A stretch of 9,217 nt of DNA from Prevotellaceae bacterium (GTDB lineage Bacteria > Bacteroidota > Bacteroidia > Bacteroidales > Paludibacteraceae): the NCBI GenBank assembly GCA_031270565.1, contig JAISXJ010000145.1, positions 1-9,217 on the forward strand. The letters are read 5' to 3'. The notes below the pieces were generated by a model, which saw nothing but the letters and a program-made list of their open reading frames with translations, was not told where the DNA came from and did no database searches. How positions within the stretch are numbered: position 1 is the stretch's first letter; each line of letters begins with the position of its first letter. A program made the position numbers and the translations under genes. Positions 1 to 7,440 of this stretch are shown piece after piece.

Positions 1-130
1 CTCTGTGTAACTCCGTGCAATAAGAAAACTTGGCAACTCTCGCTGCTGAATTTCACAGAGAAGCACAGGACTTGTCCCGCCAAAGCGGGAGGTTTCACAG
101 AGTTACACAGAGATTTGTCTCTGCGAGACA
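1..130. repeat. Imperfect inverted/direct repeat cluster with small hairpins
   Basis: The first 20 bases (1-20) and bases 93-112 are inverted copies of each other with 18 of 20 positions matching. The ten-base string TTTCACAGAG occurs at 51-60 and again at 93-102, so there is also a direct repeat; the 51-70 copy is the more diverged. Between the copies lies a perfect 6-bp hairpin, TCCCGC-CAAA-GCGGGA (75-90). A further 5-bp hairpin GTCTC/GAGAC sits at 117-129. No protein of recognisable type is encoded here. The arrangement resembles the short intergenic repeats that accumulate between genes in many Bacteroidota; whether it is a mobile (REP-like) family or decayed tandem repeat cannot be told from one locus, and the cluster runs off the left edge. 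Confidence 0.6.
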
Positions 131-325
131 TCACTATTCGTTATTCACTGAAAACTCTTGGCTCTTTTTTCGTGCCTCAAAAAAAGAATTAACCCCAAAA
201 TGCCATTTTTTTGTTCAGCATTTTATTTTTTCCACTTGATGAGAATTATTATTCAAAGAAAAAACAGTTTCTTTGTGAGGCAATTATTATTTTTATTAAG
301 CAGAAAAAATACAACCCCTACTTTT
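131..325. other. AT-rich non-coding leader upstream of thrB
   Basis: With the repeat cluster to its left this completes a gene-free stretch of about 325 bases. It is dominated by runs of A and T and holds no protein that can be recognised. The thrB reading frame stays open leftwards to an ATG at 158, but the extra 56 residues are Phe/Lys/Arg-rich products of AT-rich DNA and resemble no homoserine kinase N-terminus. The thrB promoter presumably lies here. Two partial -7 boxes (224-231 and 288-295, each 7 of 8 matches to TAnnTTTG) have TTTG strings upstream, but with spacers of only 10 and 12 bases, too short for the usual Bacteroidota promoter, so no promoter is called. Confidence 0.5.
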
Positions 326-1294
326 ATGAATGACAAATCATTTAACAAAACCAAACCGGTCTTGACCATTCGCGTTCCGGCAACGTCCGCCAATCTGGGT
401 GCCGGATTCGACTGTATCGGCATTGCGCTGAATCTGTGGAATACCTTTGAACTGTATGTCGTGCCCGAGCAAAAAGAATATATAAGTATTGATTCTTACG
501 GGGAAGCTGCCGACGGATTGCCGAAAGACCATACCAATACCATCGCCCGCGTCCTGTTTGAAGAGCTTGATGAGACTTTCGGACAAAAAGCCCCCGCCCC
601 GCTTAAAATTGTGTGCCACAACAATATTCCCTGCGGTAGCGGATTAGGTTCCAGCTCAACGGCAGTGATTGCCGGTCTTGTTTTTGCCCATGCGTTAGCC
701 CGTCGCGCATTGACGGCTACCAATGTCGATTCGCTGAAACGTGCAGTCTTGTCGCGGGCTGTTGAGATTGAAGGACACGGCGATAACGTAGTTCCGGCGC
801 TTTTTGGCGGTCTTGTCGTGGTTACGCGCTCAACAAGCGGACGACTGCTAACGCACCGTATTCCTATCCGGCAACAGCGTATTGTTGTGTGCGTTCCTGA
901 TTTTGTTTTCCCCACGTTGAAAGCGCGTGCCATCCTTCCGCCGGCTCTTCCGCGCTCTGACGCCATTCATAATATCGGTCATGCTGTGATGACCATCGAA
1001 GCCTTGCGTACCGGCGATTTAAAACTGCTGTCAAAGGCGCTCGATGACAAAATGCACGAGCCTTACCGCTTTCCTGCCATTCCGGGCGCCATAGAGGCGC
1101 GTCAGGCAGCGCTTGACAATGGCGCAGTTGCTTCGTGTTTGAGCGGCGCCGGTCCGGGCATCCTCTCTTTTGTTGAAAATAATCACGAACAGGTAGGCGA
1201 AGCCATGAAAGCCAGTTTTACCGAGGCAGGCTTGAATACACGTTACTGGATTCTAAATGTTAATGACACCGGAACAGAAATTATTCTGGGCTAA
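326..1294 (+). CDS. thrB: Homoserine kinase (GHMP kinase family)
   Basis: Phosphorylates L-homoserine with ATP to O-phosphohomoserine, the penultimate step of threonine synthesis, in the cytoplasm. The 322-residue product has the family's normal length and motifs: PATSANLGAGFDCIG at residues 18-32, the ATP-binding glycine/serine loop PCGSGLGSSST at 102-112, EIEGHGDNVVPALFGG at 147-162, and the C-terminal SGAGPG loop at 273-278. The ATG at 326 is chosen because homology begins about 12 residues after it; an in-frame ATG at 158 would add 56 low-complexity residues. No Shine-Dalgarno is visible, only an A-rich stretch, as is common in Bacteroidota. thrC follows after 12 nt, so the two are almost surely one operon. 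The glycine in EGHGDN replaces the proline common in this motif (EGHPDN). By remembered motifs the protein looks more like the kinases of Firmicutes or Chloroflexi than those of Bacteroides, many of which use a phosphoglycerate-mutase-like enzyme instead. Family assignment is secure. Confidence 0.96.
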   Translation: MNDKSFNKTKPVLTIRVPATSANLGAGFDCIGIALNLWNTFELYVVPEQKEYISIDSYGEAADGLPKDHTNTIARVLFEELDETFGQKAPAPLKIVCHNNIPCGSGLGSSSTAVIAGLVFAHALARRALTATNVDSLKRAVLSRAVEIEGHGDNVVPALFGGLVVVTRSTSGRLLTHRIPIRQQRIVVCVPDFVFPTLKARAILPPALPRSDAIHNIGHAVMTIEALRTGDLKLLSKALDDKMHEPYRFPAIPGAIEARQAALDNGAVASCLSGAGPGILSFVENNHEQVGEAMKASFTEAGLNTRYWILNVNDTGTEIILG

Positions 1295-1306
1295 AATTAC
1301 TGATTT

Positions 1307-2671
1307 ATGCGATTTACAAGTACACGGGGCGGAGACATTGCCACTTTTAATGACGCCGTAATCAAGGGACTTGCCGGCGACGGCGGGCTGTTTGTTCCTG
1401 AAACCTTGCCTGACATCCGTACGTATTTCCGGCGCTGGCAAGGATTGCCATATACGGAGCTTGCGTATTCTTTTCTCGCGCTTTTTGCCGACGACATCCC
1501 TGAAAATGAATTGCGTTACTGTATCGAAAATGCGTACAGCGCGTTTCCTAATCCGGAAACGCCGTCGCCATTAGTCAAATTGAGCGATGATTTGCATGTT
1601 CTGGAACTGTTTCACGGACCGACGCTCGCTTTTAAGGATTTTGCGCTGCAACTTCTCGGACAACTTTACGGCAGGCATATTCGTAACTCCAGACATTCGA
1701 TAAATATACTCGGCGCAACCTCAGGCGACACCGGTTCTGCTGCCATTCACGGCATGTTGAAACAGCCCAACGCTCACTGTTTTATACTCTACCCCGAAGG
1801 ACGCATAGCCGAGTTGCAGGAACGACAAATAGCGTGCACGGGGTCGGCTTTTGTACACCCTTTTGCCATACACGGCAGTTTCGACGACGCGCAAAATATT
1901 GTTAAACAAATATTCGGCGATGCAGCGTTTTCGTCAGCCTGTTCTCTTACCGCCGTTAATTCCATAAATATCGCACGTATTCTTGCACAGTGTATTTATT
2001 ATCTGGATATAGTCCTCAAACTTGACGCAAGCGAAGCTAATCCGCTTGAGTTTGTTGTGCCTTCGGGCAATTTCGGCAATGTGCTTGCCGGTTGGATGTT
2101 GAGCAGAATGGGAATAGAGGGGATACGCTTCTGCGTCGCGACAAATGTCAATGCTGTGGTATCGGATTTTTTCAGTACCGGCGAATATTGCCCCGGCAAA
2201 GTTATTCCGAGTTACGCGCCTTCGATGGATATTCAGCAGGCATCAAACTTTGAAAGGTGGTTGTGGTGGCATTTTAATGGCGACAGCGTCCGTGTGCGCG
2301 ACGTGATGACGACGTTGCGTCGTGAAGGGAAATTTGTTCTCAACAAAACATCTGCTAATAACGACATTATACGGGCAACGTCCTGCAATGACGCGGAAAT
2401 AAAAGCCTCTATTGAACGGATATGGCGAGAGAAAAATTATCTTGCAGATCCTCACACAGCCTGTGCTTTTTCCGCTGTGCGTGAAAATGTTCGCAGCGTA
2501 GTACTTGCAACAGCTCATCCGGCTAAGTTTCCGGAAATAATTTCATCAGTAACAGGAGAGTGTCCCGAGCATCATTCTTTGGAAGCATTGAAACATCGCG
2601 CCGTAGTAAAGCAGGTCATGCCGGCAGATGTTGAAACGGTAAAAAAAGCAATTGCCGACATATTAAACTAA
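1307..2671 (+). CDS. thrC: Threonine synthase (PLP-dependent)
   Basis: Converts O-phosphohomoserine to L-threonine and phosphate using pyridoxal phosphate; it takes the product of thrB directly upstream. The 454-residue protein is full length for the long (E. coli/yeast-like) class. It starts with STRGGD and GLAGDGGLFVPE (residues 5-32). The PLP lysine is expected at K110 within HGPTLAFKDFALQLLG (103-118). GATSGDTGSAA (136-146) and PSGNFGNVLAG (252-262) are the phosphate/cofactor-binding loops. PSMDIQQASNFER (305-317), DPHTA (381-385) and ATAHPAKFPE (401-410) are further family signatures. The ATG lies 12 nt after the thrB stop with no clear ribosome binding site, suggesting coupled translation. 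The FALQLLG and PSMDIQQASNFER motifs recall the proteobacterial-type enzyme more than the Bacteroides one, an impression from memory. The gene converges on maf with 62 nt between the stops, in which no obvious terminator hairpin was found. Confidence 0.97.
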   Translation: MRFTSTRGGDIATFNDAVIKGLAGDGGLFVPETLPDIRTYFRRWQGLPYTELAYSFLALFADDIPENELRYCIENAYSAFPNPETPSPLVKLSDDLHVLELFHGPTLAFKDFALQLLGQLYGRHIRNSRHSINILGATSGDTGSAAIHGMLKQPNAHCFILYPEGRIAELQERQIACTGSAFVHPFAIHGSFDDAQNIVKQIFGDAAFSSACSLTAVNSINIARILAQCIYYLDIVLKLDASEANPLEFVVPSGNFGNVLAGWMLSRMGIEGIRFCVATNVNAVVSDFFSTGEYCPGKVIPSYAPSMDIQQASNFERWLWWHFNGDSVRVRDVMTTLRREGKFVLNKTSANNDIIRATSCNDAEIKASIERIWREKNYLADPHTACAFSAVRENVRSVVLATAHPAKFPEIISSVTGECPEHHSLEALKHRAVVKQVMPADVETVKKAIADILN

Positions 2672-2733
2672 TGTGAAGAGCAATGGTGGAACTTGTTTTA
2701 GTGAATGGTGATTGTTTTCCCAGAGATTAGCTA

Positions 2734-3306
2734 CTAACCAAAGGTTTTCAACAGTTGGTAGAGGCGTTGCACAGGCAGCCCCATCACGTTGTAGTACGAC
2801 CCCTCGATGCGCTCCACGCCGATATAACCAATCCACTCCTGTACGCCGTAGCTGCCGGCTTTGTCCGCAGGGTGATAGCGCTTCAGATAACAGTCAATCT
2901 CGTTGTCAGACAATTCTGTAAACGTTACCAGAGTAGAGGCTGAGAATGACTCCTGCCGGTCGGCAGTTGTTACCACAACACCTGTAATCACTTTGTGCGT
3001 CTTTCCTGAAAGTTGGTGAAGCATTTCCCGTGCCTCGTCCATATCGGCAGGCTTGCCGTAAACTTTTCCGTCGAGCCAGACAATTGTGTCGGCAGTGATG
3101 AGCAGCGTGTTTCGCTCCATATTGAGGCGCAAGGCATCGGCTTTCTGCTTGGCTAAAAAGAGCGGAATATCTGCGCCCTTCAAGCTGTCGGGATAACATT
3201 CCTCCACCTCGGCGGTTACCACCTCAAAGGGAATATCCAATCCCTTGAGCAACTCCTGTCTGCGCGGCGATTGTGAACCGAGCAGGATACGATAGTTTTC
3301 AAGCAT
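2734..3306 (-). CDS. maf: Maf-like nucleoside triphosphate pyrophosphatase
   Basis: Hydrolyses (d)NTPs to the monophosphate and pyrophosphate. The family is linked to cleaning of non-canonical nucleotides and, historically, to septum inhibition. The 190-residue protein carries all the usual parts: SQSPRR at residues 11-16, K55 in LAKQKA, TADTIV at 71-76 with the catalytic Asp73, GKP at 84-86, and DKAGSYGVQEW at 148-158 containing Gln156. The last motif fits the YhdE-like subgroup, which prefers dTTP/UTP, rather than the YceF-like one; this is inferred from family knowledge. The C-terminal IEGSYYNVMGLPV is typical of Bacteroidota homologues. The neighbour upstream on the same strand is the prenyltransferase at 3400-4380, a pairing common in Bacteroidales. 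The 93-bp gap contains a strong terminator, so maf probably has its own promoter in 3307-3355 or depends on read-through. No clear -7 box or Shine-Dalgarno was seen in that gap. Confidence 0.95.
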   Translation of the reverse strand: MLENYRILLGSQSPRRQELLKGLDIPFEVVTAEVEECYPDSLKGADIPLFLAKQKADALRLNMERNTLLITADTIVWLDGKVYGKPADMDEAREMLHQLSGKTHKVITGVVVTTADRQESFSASTLVTFTELSDNEIDCYLKRYHPADKAGSYGVQEWIGYIGVERIEGSYYNVMGLPVQRLYQLLKTFG

Positions 3307-3356
3307 ATTTTTTATAGAATTTTATTCAAGGAGTTTATTGACATTGGCGCAAAAAC

Positions 3357-3383
3357 ATCCCGCACTATTTTTAAGTGCGGGAT
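3357..3383 (-). terminator. Intrinsic terminator after the prenyltransferase gene
   Basis: A perfect 10-bp stem, ATCCCGCACT (3357-3366) pairing with AGTGCGGGAT (3374-3383), closes a 7-base AT loop. On the minus strand the hairpin is followed at once by a run of five T (3355-3351), the layout of a Rho-independent terminator. It begins 16 nt beyond the stop of the prenyltransferase gene and ends about 50 nt before the maf start. On the plus strand the hairpin is not followed by a T tract, so it acts on the minus strand. Confidence 0.85.
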
Positions 3384-3399
3384 ATTAAAAATTTGAACA

Positions 3400-4380
3400 T
3401 TACACAAATTTGAACATCCCCCAAAGTACCAGTCCACAGGTTTTGGCAATAAAAAAACAGTATAATAAACTGTACAGTATGCCTGTCAGCATAATGAATT
3501 TGCAACAGTTACCTGCCTGCCGGATGGCGCCGGAGGACTTGCTCCATAACAGCGCCAGCATACAGCCGCCCGGCAACACTATTCCAAAGAGCCAGTAACG
3601 TAACGAAACAGAAGCGGCGCCCGGCAAATCAATCACCCAAACGGCAACAGCTCCAAGCGACGCCACCGTTAATACGGTCAGCACGGTAACAATGATTTTC
3701 GCCGTGCCGACACCCCAGACAATCGGTATGGTATGACATTCCATTTCTCTGTCGCCCTTTTCATCTTCAATATCCTTAATAATTTCTCGAATGAATGTCC
3801 ACAGAAAAGCGTAGAGTGCAAAACCGCATACCCACGCATAAAGCGTAGGCAATACGGGGGTAAGGCGAAGCAGTTCCGAATAGTTGTTGGAGAGCGCGGC
3901 GCTCTCGGCAACCAGCAGCAACAACGGCGCCAAAGCCGACACTAATGCAACAGTCAGGTTACCGATAATCAGTTGGCGTTTATAGCTTGCCGAGTAGAAC
4001 CAAAGCAAGCCTGTTGTCATCAGAATAATGACGCCAACCGTCGTATTGTGCAGGAACACCGCTGCCGTCAAGCCCGCTGCCACGCCTGCACCGGTCAACA
4101 GACGATAGAGCTGCATGGCGTTCTCTTTGGTTATCTTTTCTCCGATAATAACTCTCTCGGGACGGTTGATACGGTCTATCTTCAGGTCGAAATAGTCATT
4201 AATGACGTAACCGCCCGCAGCAATCAACACCGATGCCGCTATCAACGCCCAAACCGTCCACGTCGGCAGTTGTGGCGCGATGGCAAACATCTGCAACGTT
4301 GGCGTGATAATGGCATAATAAATCAGCCACTGAATGGCAACAAGGAAAAACAGATTCCTGTAACGAATAAGATGAAACAT
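3400..4380 (-). CDS. UbiA-family membrane prenyltransferase
   Basis: An integral membrane enzyme that would transfer a polyprenyl group from its diphosphate to an acceptor. In Bacteroidota this orthologue is usually annotated as geranylgeranylglycerol-phosphate geranylgeranyltransferase, but its real acceptor is not established. The 326-residue protein consists largely of hydrophobic segments, consistent with the seven-to-nine helix UbiA fold. It shows the first Asp-rich motif NDYFDLKIDRINRPERV (residues 61-77; N61, D62, D65, D69) and the second, REIIKDIEDEKGD (198-210; D203, D206, D210), which bind Mg-diphosphate. The YSASYKR sequence (129-135) is also typical of the family. The start is the first ATG, 31 nt after the stop of the upstream glycoamidase gene; no terminator or -7 box was seen in that gap, so the two may be cotranscribed. 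A terminator follows the gene. Confidence 0.9.
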   Translation of the reverse strand: MFHLIRYRNLFFLVAIQWLIYYAIITPTLQMFAIAPQLPTWTVWALIAASVLIAAGGYVINDYFDLKIDRINRPERVIIGEKITKENAMQLYRLLTGAGVAAGLTAAVFLHNTTVGVIILMTTGLLWFYSASYKRQLIIGNLTVALVSALAPLLLLVAESAALSNNYSELLRLTPVLPTLYAWVCGFALYAFLWTFIREIIKDIEDEKGDREMECHTIPIVWGVGTAKIIVTVLTVLTVASLGAVAVWVIDLPGAASVSLRYWLFGIVLPGGCMLALLWSKSSGAIRQAGNCCKFIMLTGILYSLLYCFFIAKTCGLVLWGMFKFV

Positions 4381-4411
4381 ACTTTACGGATATTTGATAC
4401 AACCCCGATTT

Positions 4412-6379
4412 TTATTTAATCAGTCTGCTTCTCAGCAATACCTTGTCATCCGAAACAATAGCGATAACATAAACGCCGGAACTTAAATCGGATACGTTGA
4501 TTTGATTCACCCGAAAACGCTGTACAGCTATCTCTTTTACCTTTTCGCCAAAGGAATCGAAGATTACGGCTTTGAGATTGTTTCCGTCAAGGTTTAGCAG
4601 GTCAAGATTTACCAAGTCGTCTATGGGAGGATTTGGGAAGAGAACAAGTTTACCCTCCTTTGTATCAACTTCCGATACCTGTTGAGGCTGAGAAAAGGTG
4701 TTTATCGCAAAATCAAGGTGGATGAATCTTCCGAAGCAAACCTGAAAGCGATATAAATTTATTGCTTTCCCATTACTGTCAAAATATTGAAGCGTAGCGC
4801 TGCCTTCACCGTCGTCCTTATTAGCGAAAAAGTACAAGCCATCGCCGCCGGAATCATAGAGAGAGAGCCTGTAACTGCCGTTTGGCAGAGTAAGGTAGGT
4901 CTGATAAAGTTTGCTTCCAAACATGTTGGGGTCATTTTCGTACAGCACTTTGCCGAAGATGTCAGTCAGTTGCCACGTTGTTTCCCTGGCAGCCCTGTTT
5001 GTTTTGAAAGCAAACAGGAGTTCATTCTGCTTAGAAAGCAACGGCTTGGTACAACCGGCAGACAGCCTGTTATTCCATGGTGTCCGGTCGTTGACGCTAT
5101 TCGGATTGATTATTTCAAAATAAAACGTTGCCTTGTTGCCCTCAATGGCGTTCCAGTCGGGAGTTTGGGGCAACATCAATGTATCGCTTTGCAGAAATGC
5201 GATGTTTCCATTCCACTGAAAGTAAAATTCTTCCTGTCCTTCAAAGCCGTATTTTATCTCGGCAGAGGTCAAATTGTTGCTTCCAATATTTTTTATAACA
5301 ACTTTCGGGCTGAAGCAGGACGGATTAAAGCGTCGCTGGTTGCTGTCGTCCGTTGGGGAAATAATGAGCGCTGCTTCGGCGTCGTCGGTCTGGAGAATTT
5401 CGCCGTAGGAAACCAGAAAAGCCGCTATCCGGTAAACGCCATAAGGGTCTGAGGTGACGTCATAATCAAATGTAATGGCGTTATTTTGAATGTATGGCGT
5501 GAGATTAAACTCGTAAACTTTCCCTTCCATGCCCGGACACCATCCCGCACGATCGTAAAGCCACGTGCCGCCCTGTGGATACATGGGATGATCACCGCAA
5601 GACTGGATAATATCCCATTTCCTGACAACCTGCCCACCGGCAGTTACCGTATGAATATTGTTACAGAACTCGGCGCAATTCCTACCCTCTCCGAAAAAAT
5701 GTCCTGTAACAGTTGTGCGGAGCTTCACCTGTTTTTCGTCAGGCGTAAGCAGAATGGTTGTGTCGTGTACGATGCTGTCGAACTTGTTCAGGGGGAATCC
5801 CTGCCAGTCCCTGAAATAGACGCCGCGACCGCGACTTTCCCAAATCTTCTTTATATCCACCACTTCGCGCACCGGCTCGCCCTCAACAAAGGCAAATTTT
5901 ATATCCACAAGCTCCTGCCTGTTCTCGTCTTTGAGAATAACATTGTCTTTAAGAATGGGTAGAAAGTCCGTAACATCAAAAACATAAGTCCAGCCCTGAT
6001 TGTTAAGCGTCGGAATATAACTCTCAAGATTACCGCCGTATGGCGTAATATAGGACAGCAGTTGCCAGTAGTCGTAAACCGGATTTCCTGCCGTGTCGAG
6101 CTGTCCTGTGGGTTTCAGCACGTATGTATAGACGTCATAATCCCATTCGCCGCAGGGAAAAACGGCGCTGTATGAGCCTGTTGGGTCGCATTTGATGGTA
6201 TAATACATCAGGACTTTCGCATAGCGCGTATTTCCATCCGGGAAAGAGAAGTTGCCGTTTCTCTCTGCACGGGGATAAGAGAAATCGAAGGTCTGCACCC
6301 AGGTTGTATCTCCGGGATTAGCGGAGAGAGTTGCAGAGAGCGCGACAAGCGCCCAAAAGAAAATAGTCAATCGTTTCAT
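4412..6379 (-). CDS. PNGase F-like glycoamidase, secreted by T9SS
   Basis: Likely a peptide-N-glycosidase that cleaves the amide bond between Asn and N-linked glycans of glycoproteins, acting outside the cell. Residues 1-20 are a signal peptide, with cleavage probably after SA. Residues 25-330 match the two PNGase F jelly-roll domains. CGEWDYDVYTY (76-86) supplies D80, equivalent to catalytic Asp60 of the Elizabethkingia enzyme. NCAEFCNNIHT (234-244) supplies E237, equivalent to Glu206. DRAGWCPGM (276-284) is almost identical to that enzyme. All six disulfide cysteines have counterparts: C64/C76, C235/C239, C261/C281. The counterpart of Glu118 is not evident, because the loop at 145-160 is shorter. 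Residues 335-445 look like an Ig-like (CARDB-type) module. Residues 455-560 resemble the beta domain with the YDSGGDGL motif that is common in Bacteroidota exoproteins. Residues 575-655, starting LVLFPNP, are a type A sorting domain. Family confidence is high; activity is inferred. Confidence 0.88.
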   Translation of the reverse strand: MKRLTIFFWALVALSATLSANPGDTTWVQTFDFSYPRAERNGNFSFPDGNTRYAKVLMYYTIKCDPTGSYSAVFPCGEWDYDVYTYVLKPTGQLDTAGNPVYDYWQLLSYITPYGGNLESYIPTLNNQGWTYVFDVTDFLPILKDNVILKDENRQELVDIKFAFVEGEPVREVVDIKKIWESRGRGVYFRDWQGFPLNKFDSIVHDTTILLTPDEKQVKLRTTVTGHFFGEGRNCAEFCNNIHTVTAGGQVVRKWDIIQSCGDHPMYPQGGTWLYDRAGWCPGMEGKVYEFNLTPYIQNNAITFDYDVTSDPYGVYRIAAFLVSYGEILQTDDAEAALIISPTDDSNQRRFNPSCFSPKVVIKNIGSNNLTSAEIKYGFEGQEEFYFQWNGNIAFLQSDTLMLPQTPDWNAIEGNKATFYFEIINPNSVNDRTPWNNRLSAGCTKPLLSKQNELLFAFKTNRAARETTWQLTDIFGKVLYENDPNMFGSKLYQTYLTLPNGSYRLSLYDSGGDGLYFFANKDDGEGSATLQYFDSNGKAINLYRFQVCFGRFIHLDFAINTFSQPQQVSEVDTKEGKLVLFPNPPIDDLVNLDLLNLDGNNLKAVIFDSFGEKVKEIAVQRFRVNQINVSDLSSGVYVIAIVSDDKVLLRSRLIK

Positions 6380-6443
6380 AATCGGATTTGCGGATTTTTA
6401 TGTATTAGAGTTTTTAATACGATGACTTCCGGAAAAGTCGCCC

Positions 6444-6451
6444 CAAAGGTA
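6444..6451 (-). promoter_or_regulatory. Bacteroidota -7 promoter box for the PNGase F-like gene
   Basis: Read on the minus strand this is TACCTTTG, an exact match to the Bacteroidota -7 consensus TAnnTTTG. It lies 64 nt upstream of the glycoamidase ATG, giving a leader of about 60 nt. A TTTG -33 element is not evident at the usual 19-21 base spacing; a TTG 14 bases upstream is too close. Between box and gene, 6424-6439 can form a small hairpin (GACTT/AAGTC around a TTCCGGAA palindrome). The box suggests the gene starts its own transcript rather than relying on the genes to the right. Confidence 0.5.
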
Positions 6452-6501
6452 GCGATTTTTTTTATCAACAGTTTAGCAACCGGTTGACGGCTAATTCTTT
6501 T

Positions 6502-7440
6502 TCATAACTTGATTATTTTAAAAACTTGAATACTGTTATCTTTATTATGAATCTTTGCTAAAAACCATCCTTTGAGTAGCTGATTAGTTGGTAGCATATT
6601 TATTCCTTTCTCCAATTTCGAATAACAAACAACTTTGCCCGAAGCATCTATTATTTCAATATGCTCTCCCTCGTCTGTAGATATAAACACGTTATCGTTA
6701 AAAGGATTGGGATAAATTACTCTGTTTTCGTCTTTTGCAATGTTAATATCCGAAGCTGTAGAGTAATCGCAAGGTAAAGAGGTCGCCGTCCACGCATCCG
6801 AGACAAAAGAAAAATCGGCATCGGAATAGCATCTTAACATGGGGAAATTATCTACACTCGGATGTGCCGTATTATCAAGCATCGGCATAAATTCATCATA
6901 AAATCCGATTTTTTCAGTGTATGAATAATCCCAAGGAAGGACATCCATTCCATAAACTGCAAATTTGTCTTCTTCAAGAATTTTTGTTCTAAACGTTTTC
7001 AGATTTTGAGCGTTTGTTGTGATGCTTTCAACCCTGTATCTTGCCGACAATATCGTGTCTTTATATGAAGATGACGGGAAATCATCGTACTTTTTATACA
7101 TAAATGTAAATTCAGCAGTATCATTTACTTCTGCACCAAAATCAAACAATAAATTGAATCGGTCTTGATAGTGATAATAGATTTTGCCTTGTTCCTGTTT
7201 GATAACATATTTTTCGCTTGCAGTATTTGAGTTGTCATAATATTGTCTCAGAATGCGACAACTGCTCCCCTCAACAGTGGTATCTTTTTCGGAAACAATA
7301 TAATTGGAATGACTGTTTATTATATTCCCGTTTGCACAGCAATTATAGTACCATTCCGCACCTGTTGGCGCAAATTCGGTCTGTGCATTAAGTCCTGCCC
7401 ATAAAAAAGAAACTGTCAACAATAATGTGTGCTTTTTCAT
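6502..7440 (-). CDS. T9SS cargo protein of unknown function
   Basis: A 312-residue exported protein whose function is not recognised. Residues 1-19 (MKKHTLLLTVSFLWAGLNA) form a clear signal peptide, followed by QTEFAPTGAEWYYN. The ATG at 7440 is chosen because it begins this signal peptide; an in-frame ATG at 7485 would add 15 Lys-rich residues before it. The middle, residues 25-225, is rich in Tyr, Asp and Ser with predicted short beta strands. It contains the stretches EKDTTVEGSSCRILRQYY, GKIYYHYQDRFNLLFDFGAE and EKIGFYDE...LRCYSDADF, a pattern shared by many uncharacterised Bacteroidota cargo proteins. No catalytic motif is visible. Residues 238-312 are a type A sorting domain (NRVIYPNPFNDN, IEIIDASGKVV, ending VFKIIKL). 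The gene lies 47 nt after the stop of the propeptide-like gene, with no terminator between, so cotranscription is plausible. No Shine-Dalgarno is visible. Confidence 0.8.
   Translation of the reverse strand: MKKHTLLLTVSFLWAGLNAQTEFAPTGAEWYYNCCANGNIINSHSNYIVSEKDTTVEGSSCRILRQYYDNSNTASEKYVIKQEQGKIYYHYQDRFNLLFDFGAEVNDTAEFTFMYKKYDDFPSSSYKDTILSARYRVESITTNAQNLKTFRTKILEEDKFAVYGMDVLPWDYSYTEKIGFYDEFMPMLDNTAHPSVDNFPMLRCYSDADFSFVSDAWTATSLPCDYSTASDINIAKDENRVIYPNPFNDNVFISTDEGEHIEIIDASGKVVCYSKLEKGINMLPTNQLLKGWFLAKIHNKDNSIQVFKIIKL

Noticed and set aside
1..130. CRISPR array
   Set aside because: Only three diverged units, in mixed orientation and with unequal spacing; no cas genes.
210..295. TTTG plus TAnnTTTG-like pairs upstream of thrB
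   Set aside because: Spacers of 10 and 12 bases are far from the 19-21 expected, and the boxes are T-run matches.
158..325. In-frame N-terminal extension of thrB from an ATG at 158
   Set aside because: The extra 56 residues are a translation of AT-rich DNA (Phe/Lys/Arg runs) with no similarity to homoserine kinases; the ATG at 326 gives the normal family length.
2672..2733. Bidirectional terminator between convergent thrC and maf
   Set aside because: Searched by eye; no stem of useful length with a T tract was found, only a short AATGGTG direct repeat.
3973..4419. 148-codon plus-strand open frame opposite the prenyltransferase
   Set aside because: Antisense to a clear UbiA-family gene; Cys/Arg/Gln/His-rich product with no recognisable domain.
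4787..5452. 221-codon plus-strand open frame inside the glycoamidase gene
   Set aside because: It is antisense to a well-supported gene, its product resembles no family, and it has no start signals; a shadow frame.
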